Assembly (NCBI GenBank): GCA_937916845.1
Contig: CALFSK010000001.1
Span: 1 to 51,891 of the forward strand
Source of the DNA: an uncultured Lactobacillus sp.
GTDB lineage: Bacteria > Bacillota > Bacilli > Lactobacillales > Lactobacillaceae
Direction of reading: 5' to 3'
DNA: 51,891 nt
This document shows, in pieces, positions 40,781-48,859 of the stretch. The position numbers were made by a program, and so were the translations under genes. The notes under the pieces are model-generated. The model was not told the DNA's origin. It made no database searches and saw nothing but the letters and a program-made list of their open reading frames with translations. Numbering within the stretch: the stretch's first letter is position 1; each line of letters begins with the position of its first letter.

Positions 40781-40945
40781 GGCTGGCAGGATTGGTGTGC
40801 CGTGGTATCCAGATTGGTCGGCGCTTTCTAACCGACTAATCTGGATGGGCAATTCAAAGACGCGGTCTATCGGCTTTGAATTGAGGCGCCAGACCGCCCT
40901 GTGGCTGGGGCCGTCCCTCATGGCACACCGGTTCTGCCAGCCGAA
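40781..40945 (+). repeat. Structured intergenic repeat, copy C (best preserved)
   Basis: A 24-base-pair closing stem (40781-40804 with 40919-40942) pairs along its whole length, four pairs being G-U. Inside are three hairpins. H1: ATCCAGATTGGTCGG (40807-40821) with CCGACTAATCTGGAT (40832-40846). H2: CAATTCAAAG (40850-40859) with CTTTGAATTG (40874-40883). H3: GGCGCCAG (40885-40892) with CTGGGGCC (40905-40912). The loops of H2 and H3 are nearly the same as in copy B while the stems differ. It encodes no protein. It lies in the gap between two converging genes. Confidence 0.75.
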
Positions 40946-40960
40946 GCGACTAATACATAA

Positions 40961-41006
40961 AAAAACGGACGACCCATTGGCATTACTACCTTGGTCGTCC
41001 GTTTGA
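40961..41006 (-). terminator. Terminator of the ABC exporter/lipoprotein operon
   Basis: On the minus strand AAACGGACGACCAAGG pairs with CCAATGGGTCGTCCGTTT, then TTTTATG. Confidence 0.92.
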
Positions 41007-41013
41007 GATTAGA

Positions 41014-41985
41014 TTACTTATTCATAAAAATGTAAAGGTCAGCGGCTGAGACACCAATCGTAAAGCGAACCCCTTTTGATGTAATGGGATCGATCGTGGT
41101 CGTACTGCTGTTATTACTCTTAGTTTCTTTTTGGAACTTCTTCATCACGGTCTTAGCATCGGCGCCAGTCGTGGTGCTCAACAGCGCAAAGGCCGTCCCG
41201 AAATTCTTTTGGCGGGTCTTATTTTTGAACGCCTTAGTTGGGACGATCATTGCTGCACCTAAAACGTCACCCTTTTGAACATTAAGACGAACCGTGTAGT
41301 CCTTAGTCTTAAGCACATTGGTTAGGCCGTCACTCGGTGTCTTCGTTGGCAGTAAGTCATCTTTGACCTTGGCTTTCGCAGTCTTCATGGCTGCGGCGAC
41401 CTGCTTCTGGCTGGTTTGTAAGCTAGCCGCCTCAGTCTTCAACTTTGCACCAGCGACTTGTTGGGCTTGTAAGGTTTGAGCGCCGGTTGCAGCAGCGGCA
41501 CCGCCAGCTTTAAGTTGGGCTTGCGCCTTTTTAACTTTAGCTTGGATCGCCGTTTGTTGCTTCTTCAAGGCCGCACCCTGCGTCTGTAACTTTTTAGCAG
41601 CGGCTTGGTCGGATTTGCTGAGCTTGGACCCAATCAAAGCATTATTATAAGTCGTTGCCATCTTTTGATAGCCAACGAGCTTCTTACTGCCTTGAACGTG
41701 AACTGTCTTTGAGCGGCTACCAGATTTGATCTTGACCGTCTGGCGGGTCGTCTTCGTTGGAACTTGAATCACAAAAGTATGGTTACGAACGCGCGCGTGC
41801 TTAGTCTTGGCACCGTCAATTTGGTAACTGACCCGACTCGTCTTCGCATTACCCTTAACGGCAGCGACTAACCCGTTTTGTTTGTAAGTGGTTTTAGTGG
41901 TTGATAAAGTGGACTGTCCGCAACCTGCTAAAACTAAACTAAGCAGACCTGCGCCGGCAACCACCATTACTGTTTTCCGAAACAA
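41014..41985 (-). CDS. Lipoprotein with coiled-coil region, in ABC exporter operon
   Basis: 323 residues from a TTG start after AAAGGAGGGG. Signal peptide with lipobox VLAGC (Cys22). Then a beta-rich basic domain (about 30-105), a coiled coil rich in Ala, Lys and Gln (about 120-205), and a C-terminal alpha/beta domain (about 210-323). I do not recognise the family. It starts 14 bases after the exporter gene, so the operon is exporter A, exporter B, lipoprotein. This suggests an outside partner of the exporter or an envelope-stress sensor, but that is inference. Confidence 0.8.
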   Translation of the reverse strand: MFRKTVMVVAGAGLLSLVLAGCGQSTLSTTKTTYKQNGLVAAVKGNAKTSRVSYQIDGAKTKHARVRNHTFVIQVPTKTTRQTVKIKSGSRSKTVHVQGSKKLVGYQKMATTYNNALIGSKLSKSDQAAAKKLQTQGAALKKQQTAIQAKVKKAQAQLKAGGAAAATGAQTLQAQQVAGAKLKTEAASLQTSQKQVAAAMKTAKAKVKDDLLPTKTPSDGLTNVLKTKDYTVRLNVQKGDVLGAAMIVPTKAFKNKTRQKNFGTAFALLSTTTGADAKTVMKKFQKETKSNNSSTTTIDPITSKGVRFTIGVSAADLYIFMNK

Positions 41986-41999
41986 ATGACACCCCTCCT

Positions 42000-43889
42000 T
42001 TAATCAATATCGATATTTCCGCTAAATTGACTGTTATATAAGTCAGCGTAGAACCCGTTTTGAGCCATTAACTCTTCGTGAGTCCCCGTTTCAACAACGG
42101 AACCGTGGTTCATTACGATAATATTATCGGCACCTTGGATCGTTGATAGCCGGTGCGCGACCACGAAACTAGTCCGGTCTTTCAACAACCGTTCCATGGC
42201 GTGTTGAATATGCACTTCAGTCCGAGTATCCACTGAACTCGTCGCTTCATCCAAAATCAGGATTTCTGGATCGGCAACGAAGGCTCTAGCAATGGTCAAA
42301 AGTTGACGTTGCCCTTGTGAAATATTGGAAGCTTCTTCGTTTAAGACGGTATCATACCCATCTGGCAATTTCCGTACAAAGCTGTCCACGTGGGCCGCCT
42401 TGGCCGCAGCCATGATTTCGTCCTTACTTGCATCTTCACGTCCGTACTTCAAGTTGTCATAAATTGTCCCGGTAAATAGCCAGGTATCTTGTAACACCAT
42501 TGCGAAGTGCGACCGTAAGTCTTCCCGCTTCAAATCACGGGTATCAGTCCCATTCAAACGAATCGAACCACCCTTGATGTCGTAGAAACGTTCCAGCAAG
42601 TTGATAATGGTCGTCTTACCGGCACCAGTAGGCCCAACAATGGCGACCTGTTGCCCACGCTTAACATCTAAGTTGTAGTCCTTCATCAGCAAGGCGTCGT
42701 CGGTATAACCAAATTGAACGTGTTCCAAACTGATCAAGTTATCCGTATCCGTCTTAGCTGGTAAGTTGGAGTGCGTTTGTTTCATTTCTTCTTCGTCTAA
42801 AACTTCGAAGACCCGTTCCGCAGACGCAACCGTCGACTGAATCGTGTTCATTAAGTTCGCCATTTGCGAGATTGGTTGTGAGAACTGTTGGGTATATTGT
42901 AAGAACGCTTGGATATTCCCTAAAGAAACGTGACCGTTAGCAACGTCAATCCCACCAATAATGGCGACAAACACGTAACCGATGTTATTTAAAAACATCA
43001 TTAACGGCATGATAATCCCAGAGATAAATTGCGCTTTCCAGGCAGATTGATAGTAATTATCGTTTTGTTCTTCGAAGTCATCAATGGTGTCTTGTTCCTT
43101 ATTGAAACTCTTGATAACAACGTGCCCAGCATAATTTTCTTCAACCTGGTTGTTCAATAACCCCAGGGACTTTTGCTGCGTCCCGAAGAACTTTTGTGAT
43201 TTTGGTGCAATCACACCAACAACGACCAGGCTCAATGGAATCGTAACTAAGGCAATCAGCGTCAACTTCCAGCTGATTGTCAGCATCATCCAAATCGTCC
43301 CAACGAATGTCACAACACTCGTTACGGCTTGCGTTAAGTTTTGTTGCAAGGTGTTCGCGATGTTATCCATATCGTTGACGGCCCGACTCATAATATCCCC
43401 GTTAGAATGGGTATCATAGTACGAAATCGGGACATTTTGCATCTTGCCCTTAAATGACCGCCGTAATTTATAAACGGTTCGTTGAGAGATTCGCGTCATG
43501 ATATATTGTTGGATAAAGTTAAACAGTGCGGATGCAACGTACATCAGTAAAACAATCAGAATGATCTGCCCAATTTTTTCAAAGTTGATCGGGTAACCGT
43601 TTTGACTAATTCCGGCCTTTTGTTGTGCGACACCCTTCATGATGCCCTTATAAATTTCAGTCGTCGCTTTCCCTAAAATCTTAGGGGTTTGGATTTGGAA
43701 AATAACCGAAGTGATGGCAAAAATCATTACGATGGCCAGACCAACCCAACGGTCCGACATGTAGCGCATCAAGCGCATCGCTGTCTTCCAAAAACTCTTA
43801 GGCTTCTCAACGACCCCTTGCGAGCCAGGTCCGTGCCGTGGCCCACTAGGACGTGGTGCATCGGCTGAATTTGATTTCTTTTCGCTCAT
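42000..43889 (-). CDS. ABC exporter half, LmrD-like (consensus Walker B)
   Basis: 629 residues: six membrane helices (about 50-350) then an ATPase domain. Walker A GPTGAGKTT, Walker B ILILDEATSS with the catalytic Glu, and His in VVAHRLS. The signature is ISQGQ rather than LSGGQ. The N-terminal 40 residues are polar with Ser, Pro and Gly. The gene's start touches the stop of the partner (ATGA-type overlap at 43889). Heterodimeric exporters of this build (LmrCD, TM287/288) export drugs, lipids or peptides. Confidence 0.92.
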   Translation of the reverse strand: MSEKKSNSADAPRPSGPRHGPGSQGVVEKPKSFWKTAMRLMRYMSDRWVGLAIVMIFAITSVIFQIQTPKILGKATTEIYKGIMKGVAQQKAGISQNGYPINFEKIGQIILIVLLMYVASALFNFIQQYIMTRISQRTVYKLRRSFKGKMQNVPISYYDTHSNGDIMSRAVNDMDNIANTLQQNLTQAVTSVVTFVGTIWMMLTISWKLTLIALVTIPLSLVVVGVIAPKSQKFFGTQQKSLGLLNNQVEENYAGHVVIKSFNKEQDTIDDFEEQNDNYYQSAWKAQFISGIIMPLMMFLNNIGYVFVAIIGGIDVANGHVSLGNIQAFLQYTQQFSQPISQMANLMNTIQSTVASAERVFEVLDEEEMKQTHSNLPAKTDTDNLISLEHVQFGYTDDALLMKDYNLDVKRGQQVAIVGPTGAGKTTIINLLERFYDIKGGSIRLNGTDTRDLKREDLRSHFAMVLQDTWLFTGTIYDNLKYGREDASKDEIMAAAKAAHVDSFVRKLPDGYDTVLNEEASNISQGQRQLLTIARAFVADPEILILDEATSSVDTRTEVHIQHAMERLLKDRTSFVVAHRLSTIQGADNIIVMNHGSVVETGTHEELMAQNGFYADLYNSQFSGNIDID

Positions 43890-45619
43890 TAAAGTTGATC
43901 CTCCTCTCGTAATTGTGACTTCATAATTTCTTGATAAACTTCATTATTCGCTTTTAGTTCAGCGTGGGTCCCTTTACCAACTAACTTCCCGTTATCTAAA
44001 ACAAGAATCAAGTCGGCATCGGCCACGGTCGCAATCCGTTGGGCCACAATGACCACAACGCTTTGCTGAATCAATTTGTCTTGGCGTAATTCTGCCCGTA
44101 ATTCAGCGTCGGTCTTGAAGTCCAAGGCTGAAAACGAGTCGTCAAAAACGTATGCGGAAGCGTGTTTAACCAATGCTCTGGCAATGGCTAACCGTTGCCG
44201 TTGTCCACCAGAGAAGTTACCCCCACCCTGTTCAACGTGGGCATCCAGTCCGCCTTCTTCTTTAACGAAGTCGGTTGACCGAGCAATTTCTAGGGCGTGC
44301 CAAATTTCATCATCGGTTGCCTTTTCATTCCCAAACCGCATGTTATCCCGGATCGTCCCGGTAAATAGTGTCGCCGTTTGTGGAACAAAAGAAACCGCCT
44401 TGTGTAAGTCAGTCAGTTTCAAGTTGCGGACGTCCACGTCATCTAATTTAACGGCACCATTTTCAACGTCGTAGAACCGTGGAATCAAGTTAACTAAGGT
44501 CGTCTTACCGGAACCAGTCCCACCAATGATGGCAACCGTTTGCCCAGATTGGGCCTTAAAGTCAATGTCCGATAAAGCCAACTGTTCAGCGCTTTGATAA
44601 CGGTAATCAACGTGATCAAAAGCTAAGCTGTGAGCGGTCGTTGCTGGCAATGCTTCTGGCTTGTCTGGATTCGTAATCTTGGTCTTAATATCTAAGACTT
44701 CTTGAATCCGTGAAGCTGAAGCTGCGGCCCGTGGAATAAAGGCAAAGACCATGGCAAGCAACATAAAACTCATTAAGACTTGCATCGCGTAAGTCATAAA
44801 TGCAATCATGTTCCCAACTTGCATCGTTTGGCTACCAATCAATTGGCCACCAAACCAAACAATCGCCACGTTCGTTCCACTCATGATCAACGTCATGACG
44901 GGGTAAGCTAAGGCAACAATTGTGTTAACTTTAATGGCATTAGCCGTGTAATCTTGGTTGGCGTCTTCAAAACGGTTTTGTTCAAATTTGTCTTGTCGGA
45001 ATGCCCGGATAACCCGAACACCGGTCAAACCTTCACGAAAGACCAAGTTAATGCGGTCGGTCTTCGTTTGCATTGCCCGGAACAATGGAATGGCGCCCCA
45101 CATAATCAAACCGATAAAAATTAATAATACCGGAATTGAGACCACGAAAATCCAGGTCAATTCATGACTCTTCGTGTATGCCAGGAAACTTGCCCCGACT
45201 AACATGATTGGTGCCATGATCATCATCCGTAACGCCATCATTGCGACGTTTTGAATCTGAACAACGTCGTTAGTCGTCCGGGTAATTAATGAAGAAGTTT
45301 CGACTTTATCAAATTCATCATTTGAAAAGTTGATGACCTTCTTATAAATATCCGAACGCAAATTTTTCCCTAATTGTTGGGATGACCGCGCTGCGAGAAA
45401 CACGTTCCCGAAAGCGGCAACTACGGATAACAGTGAAAAACCGATCATTTCAAACCCGATTTTCCAAATGTAATCAATGTCACCAGTGGCGACCCCGTTA
45501 TTCACAATGTTCGACGTCAAACTAGGCAAATTCAAGTTAGCAATCACTTGGACGATCATAAATAAGATTGCCCCAATGACTGCGCCATATGAAATACGCC
45601 CCTTCGCTATTTTAAGCAT
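43889..45619 (-). CDS. ABC exporter half, LmrC-like (degenerate site)
   Basis: 576 residues: six membrane helices then an ATPase domain. Walker A GGTGSGKTT and signature FSGGQRQR are normal, but Walker B reads VFDDSFSALD (Asp in place of the catalytic Glu) and the switch His is Gln in IVAQRIA. This matches the degenerate half of LmrCD-type heterodimers, whose second site uses the partner's ISQGQ. First gene of the operon. ATG follows AGGGGAG. Confidence 0.92.
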   Translation of the reverse strand: MLKIAKGRISYGAVIGAILFMIVQVIANLNLPSLTSNIVNNGVATGDIDYIWKIGFEMIGFSLLSVVAAFGNVFLAARSSQQLGKNLRSDIYKKVINFSNDEFDKVETSSLITRTTNDVVQIQNVAMMALRMMIMAPIMLVGASFLAYTKSHELTWIFVVSIPVLLIFIGLIMWGAIPLFRAMQTKTDRINLVFREGLTGVRVIRAFRQDKFEQNRFEDANQDYTANAIKVNTIVALAYPVMTLIMSGTNVAIVWFGGQLIGSQTMQVGNMIAFMTYAMQVLMSFMLLAMVFAFIPRAAASASRIQEVLDIKTKITNPDKPEALPATTAHSLAFDHVDYRYQSAEQLALSDIDFKAQSGQTVAIIGGTGSGKTTLVNLIPRFYDVENGAVKLDDVDVRNLKLTDLHKAVSFVPQTATLFTGTIRDNMRFGNEKATDDEIWHALEIARSTDFVKEEGGLDAHVEQGGGNFSGGQRQRLAIARALVKHASAYVFDDSFSALDFKTDAELRAELRQDKLIQQSVVVIVAQRIATVADADLILVLDNGKLVGKGTHAELKANNEVYQEIMKSQLREEDQL

Positions 45620-45666
45620 CTACACGCTCCCCTTCATTCATTATCAAAATAATAATGCAGTATTCT

Positions 45667-45708
45667 AATCTAACGAAAAATTACTTCCTTGTCAACTATC
45701 CTGACAAG
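45667..45708 (-). promoter_or_regulatory. Promoter and palindromic operator of the ABC exporter operon
   Basis: A perfect inverted repeat CTTGTCA-N7-TGACAAG (45688-45708) contains a consensus TTGACA on the minus strand (45695-45690), and TAGATT lies 17 bases further (45672-45667). The repressor site thus covers the -35. The regulator is not known; the MarR gene at 48860 and an unlinked regulator are both possible. Confidence 0.6.
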
Positions 45709-45819
45709 ACTCACGGAAACTATTGTAACTCACTCCGGCAATTTTGACATCTAAAATGTTTTAATTTTTTATAAAGCCTTTAATAGTTAGTTAACAATGT
45801 TCTTTACTTAATTTCAAGC

Positions 45820-45862
45820 AAAGTAAAACGCAGCCGCTTCATTTGCGAAACGGCTGCGCTTA
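45820..45862 (-). terminator. Terminator of the YxeA-like gene
   Basis: Minus strand AAGCGCAGCCG / CGGCTGCGTTTT around a 14-base loop, then ACTTTG. Confidence 0.85.
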
Positions 45863-45895
45863 ATTATAGGAAGTTTTAATTTTGATGAAGCCTTT

Positions 45896-46288
45896 TTAGC
45901 TACCGGCTAAGTTGGTACGAATATTGTTAGGAACGGTCGTTTCGTTGACTGCCTCCCACGTATTGACATTCTGCCCCTTAGTTTCAATTTTCAGATAATG
46001 TTGCTGCTTCAAGCGGTGATCAGCGTTAAACGTAAGCGTCCTGGTCTGGCCCGTAGCATCGACCGTCTTCATTTTATAGGTAAAGATGTCTTCATTCATT
46101 TCACCCTTCGTATGGCTGACAGCCTGATTCGTCAGACCATATACCGTCGTCACTTTCACCATGGGATTGACGTTATCCAGCGCCATGGCAAGCTCATCGC
46201 CCCGATTTTTGGTCAGATGGCTCGAGAACAGTAATCCGCCCACCCCTACTACAATAATGGTTACCAATCCGAGTAAAAACTTTTTCAT
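45896..46288 (-). CDS. YxeA-like (DUF1093) exported protein
   Basis: 130 residues with an N-terminal hydrophobic helix (4-22) and no lipobox, so it is secreted or membrane-anchored. VYGLTNQAVSHTKGEMNEDIFTYKM then a beta-rich ending with HYLKIETKG resembles the DUF1093/YxeA family of small oligonucleotide/oligosaccharide-binding-like folds. Function unknown. ATG follows CAGGGGG. Monocistronic. Confidence 0.75.
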   Translation of the reverse strand: MKKFLLGLVTIIVVGVGGLLFSSHLTKNRGDELAMALDNVNPMVKVTTVYGLTNQAVSHTKGEMNEDIFTYKMKTVDATGQTRTLTFNADHRLKQQHYLKIETKGQNVNTWEAVNETTVPNNIRTNLAGS

Positions 46289-46528
46289 ACTTGTCGCCCC
46301 CTGCGAGTATTTTGTATTACAAATTTTATATTATCCAATTGATAACCAGTCGTCTAGACCACCCAAGTAATTTTTAAGCAATTTAGCAAAGCCCTAAGCA
46401 ATGCTAGCCTTTCTTAAGATATGCGGCCTAACTATATATTAAAAAAATGCTATTTTTACAAAATAATTACTGCGTCCCATTACTAAATCTATTAAGATAG
46501 GAACAAGGTTCAATCAGGGGGGATTACC

Positions 46529-47368
46529 ATGTTATCAAAAAAATGGGAACGACTCGGGTTAATCACACTACTCGGGTTATTACTACTAGGGGGCTGTAGC
46601 GCTGGCTCTACGGGCAGCAAGTCTGCACATCATTCTAGTGCGCAGGCGGCGACTAAAAGCCAGCAGAAGCGCACTCAGCGTCAAAAACGGCATTACGCCA
46701 ATTGGCACCACATTAAAGAAGTTAAGCTACCAATTTTAATGTATCACAGTATTTCCAGTGGCAACGCGCTGCGGGTGCCGACTAAGGAGTTCCGCACACA
46801 AATGGCCTATCTAAAGCGCCAGCACTATCAGACCTTAACTGCGGACGAGGCGGTCTACTCACTTAAACACAAAGCGTTGCCTCAAGGAAAAGTTGTCTGG
46901 ATTACTTTAGATGACAGTTATAAGGATAATATGACGCAAGCTTGGCCAATTCTAAAGAAGAATCATCAGCACGCGACCATTAACTTCATTACCGGCTTCA
47001 CGGGTAAGAAAAATCACTTGAACTTGGCTGAAGCGCAAAAGATGAAGGCGTCGGGCAACATCGACTTTGAAAGTCACACGGTCCGCCATTTGGACCTCAA
47101 TGACTTAACTTACCAAGTTCAGCTAACGGAACTAACCAGTTCCAAGAAATGGCTGGATCAACACTTAAAACAAAAAACACAGGTCATCTGTTACCCCGCC
47201 GGACGAGCCGATGGGGCCACGATTAAGGCAGACAAGGCTGCGGGTTATACCTACGCCCTGTCAACGGCTGCAGGCATCGCCACAAGCCGCCAGAGTCCGT
47301 ATAATTTAACGCGTCAGCGGGTCACCCCAGGAATGAGCATGGGCACCTTTGCCGCACTACTAAAATAA
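46529..47368 (+). CDS. Polysaccharide deacetylase lipoprotein (NodB fold)
   Basis: 279 residues. Signal peptide and lipobox LLGGC (Cys23), a Ser/Lys/Gln-rich linker, then a NodB domain. PILMYHSI opens it, the catalytic and metal Asp are in WITLDDSY (Asp128, Asp129), and the metal His pair is in SHTVRHLDL (His183, His187). CYPAGRADG is the next conserved block. It resembles PgaB/IcaB-type deacetylases and would act outside on an acetylated polysaccharide or peptidoglycan. No polysaccharide synthase lies next to it. Confidence 0.9.
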   Translation: MLSKKWERLGLITLLGLLLLGGCSAGSTGSKSAHHSSAQAATKSQQKRTQRQKRHYANWHHIKEVKLPILMYHSISSGNALRVPTKEFRTQMAYLKRQHYQTLTADEAVYSLKHKALPQGKVVWITLDDSYKDNMTQAWPILKKNHQHATINFITGFTGKKNHLNLAEAQKMKASGNIDFESHTVRHLDLNDLTYQVQLTELTSSKKWLDQHLKQKTQVICYPAGRADGATIKADKAAGYTYALSTAAGIATSRQSPYNLTRQRVTPGMSMGTFAALLK

Positions 47369-47373
47369 CATTG

Positions 47374-47425
47374 CTATCAAAATAACCAGTCAATCGTCCG
47401 GTAAGCTTTACCGCGATTGACTGGT
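47374..47425. terminator. Terminator after the deacetylase
   Basis: AAAATAACCAGTCAATCG pairs with CGATTGACTGGTTATTTTG. Confidence 0.92.
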
Positions 47426-47464
47426 TATTTTGTAATAGAATTTTAGAATCCATGAATGTTAACA

Positions 47465-47502
47465 ATAAAAAAACGTTGATTAGCGGTCTAATCAACGTTT
47501 TA
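47465..47502 (-). terminator. Terminator of tRNA-Gln
   Basis: On the minus strand AAAACGTTGATTAG pairs with CTAATCAACGTTTT around a four-base loop and runs into TTTTATTG. It lies 15 bases after the tRNA. Confidence 0.9.
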
Positions 47503-47516
47503 CCGAGCAGTACTAA

Positions 47517-47589
47517 TTGGGTATACTGGGCTCGAACCAGTAAATTACGGATTCAGAGTCCGCTGCCTTACCAATTTGGCGAATACCCA
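47517..47589 (-). tRNA. tRNA-Gln (anticodon CUG)
   Basis: 73 bases. Acceptor TGGGTAT/ATACCCA with discriminator A, D stem GCC/GGC, anticodon arm GCGGA-CTCTGAA-TCCGT (anticodon CUG, reading CAG), and T arm ACTGG-TTCGAGC-CCAGT. CCA is not encoded. Confidence 0.93.
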
Positions 47590-47603
47590 ATAACAACTAT
47601 TTA

Positions 47604-47632
47604 ATAGTAACTTTTCGCGCAATTACTGTCAA
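47604..47632 (-). promoter_or_regulatory. Promoter of tRNA-Gln
   Basis: Minus strand TTGACA (47632-47627), 17-base spacer, TACTAT (47609-47604). Confidence 0.85.
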
Positions 47633-47729
47633 GACTTCTTAGCCATCTTTATGCAATAAAAGTGGATTTTTTCTTATGGCTTGCATTTCCCGTCAACTTT
47701 CGACACACTGGGCTGTAGAGGTGGTTATC

Positions 47730-47933
47730 ATGTCAACTGGTGAGCTGACCCGGCTGTTCAACCACTTACGCCAACAACTGATCGTATGGGCGGTGACTGC
47801 GATTGGCCTAGCAGTGATGCGGACCTTCCTACTCCCCACCCTACTGACATTTGTCTTCTGGTGTAGTGTGGCTTACTGTTTATTATTATTCATTGGTTTA
47901 GTTATTGTGACGATATTCCGTTTAAAACGTTAA
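47730..47933 (+). CDS. Small two-helix membrane protein
   Basis: 67 residues from the ATG at 47730, preceded by AGAGGTGG. Two membrane segments at about 16-33 and 38-60, with a basic end (FRLKR). An earlier frame start at 47676 lacks a ribosome site. I recognise no family. It lies between the two divergent tRNA genes. Confidence 0.6.
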   Translation: MSTGELTRLFNHLRQQLIVWAVTAIGLAVMRTFLLPTLLTFVFWCSVAYCLLLFIGLVIVTIFRLKR

Positions 47934-47940
47934 AATCCGT

Positions 47941-47969
47941 TTGACAAGGCCCTGATGTTTCGGTAAAAT
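47941..47969 (+). promoter_or_regulatory. Promoter of tRNA-Glu
   Basis: TTGACA, 17-base spacer, TAAAAT, ending 14 bases before the tRNA. Confidence 0.88.
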
Positions 47970-47983
47970 AGTAACTGAATTTG

Positions 47984-48056
47984 TGCCCGCTGGTCAAATT
48001 GGTTAAGACGTCGCCCTCTCAAGGCGGAATTATGGGTTCGATCCCCATGCGGGTGA
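47984..48056 (+). tRNA. tRNA-Glu (anticodon CUC)
   Basis: 73 bases. D stem GTC/GAC, anticodon arm TCGCC-CTCTCAA-GGCGG (anticodon CUC, reading GAG), T arm ATGGG-TTCGATC-CCCAT. The acceptor TGCCCGC/GCGGGTG has two wobble pairs at its end. CCA is not encoded. Confidence 0.9.
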
Positions 48057-48079
48057 TTTCATTAAAAATACCGGAAAAC

Positions 48080-48125
48080 AAAAAGCAAGCAGAACGTTGT
48101 TGTATCAGCGTTCTGCTTGCTTTTT
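48080..48125 (+). terminator. Terminator of tRNA-Glu
   Basis: AAAAAGCAAGCAGAACG pairs with CGTTCTGCTTGCTTTTT around a 12-base loop. Confidence 0.92.
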
Positions 48126-48284
48126 CATTGCCGTTTTCTTCCAATTTGACCACAATGAACCCGTGAATTCATGCAAAACGTTTTACGGTTGGCTTTCAGG
48201 GTTTATAATAGAAGAGTAACGGAATACCCGTTAGTAATTATTCAGTGTTAAATTAACCGTTTTAGTGTCAATACAAAGGAGATA

Positions 48285-48518
48285 ATGTTTTTGGTATACA
48301 AAGATGTTTTTGGGATCGATCATGACGATTGCCACATTGTCCAAACACGTCACGAATTCAACCGTATTTTTATCATTGAAAACTCAGTCGGGTCACGCTT
48401 CACTTGTATTAAGGACGGCGCCCCACTCGAAAAGAAAATGTCCGGTCACTGGAAGTACGCTAAGGCCAGTGATGCCCCCAAGAACTATGCTGTCCCTTAT
48501 AAAGCCCAAAAGCGCTGA
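48285..48518 (+). CDS. Hypothetical small protein
   Basis: 77 residues, ATG after AAAGGAG. Soluble, basic at the end (KAQKR), with two cysteines (in DDCHIVQTRHEF and RFTCIKDGAP). I recognise no domain. It is followed after 23 bases by another small gene on the same strand, so both are probably one unit. Confidence 0.65.
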   Translation: MFLVYKDVFGIDHDDCHIVQTRHEFNRIFIIENSVGSRFTCIKDGAPLEKKMSGHWKYAKASDAPKNYAVPYKAQKR

Positions 48519-48541
48519 TACTTGGCGAAAAGAGGATTCAG

Positions 48542-48814
48542 ATGCGACTATACAAACCGTTAACTAAACCCGATGGTCGGGTCCAACACACCGGCGCACG
48601 TCACACCAATCCCTACTACGGTAAACGTGGGGCCGAATGGGTCAAAGACACCAACGCGTCTCTATATAATGCCCAACATGAACATTCACAATCACGGTAC
48701 GACATAGAACGCCGCGTTAGCCGGATGACTCGCTACACTGTTTTTACAGTTCTGATCGTTCTTGCAATGATTATCGTCGGGTTTATTATCTATTCAATCG
48801 CACTTAGCTTATAA
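48542..48814 (+). CDS. Small tail-anchored membrane protein
   Basis: 90 residues. A polar, Asn/His/Arg-rich N-terminal part of about 62 residues is followed by one hydrophobic segment (about 65-88) at the very C-terminus, so it looks tail-anchored. ATG follows AAAAGAGG. Family not recognised. Confidence 0.65.
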   Translation: MRLYKPLTKPDGRVQHTGARHTNPYYGKRGAEWVKDTNASLYNAQHEHSQSRYDIERRVSRMTRYTVFTVLIVLAMIIVGFIIYSIALSL

Positions 48815-48817
48815 CGC

Positions 48818-48858
48818 AAAAATCCCCACACATTCAAACGATGTGTGGGGATTTTTTA
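48818..48858. terminator. Bidirectional terminator
   Basis: AAAAATCCCCACACAT pairs with ATGTGTGGGGATTTTTT around a loop TCAAACG. It separates the small genes (+) from the marR gene (-). Confidence 0.95.
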
Positions 48859-48859
48859 G

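Noticed and set aside
40797..41006. 69-residue plus-strand reading frame with many Trp and Pro
   Set aside because: It coincides with repeat copy C and the ABC operon terminator. No ribosome site.
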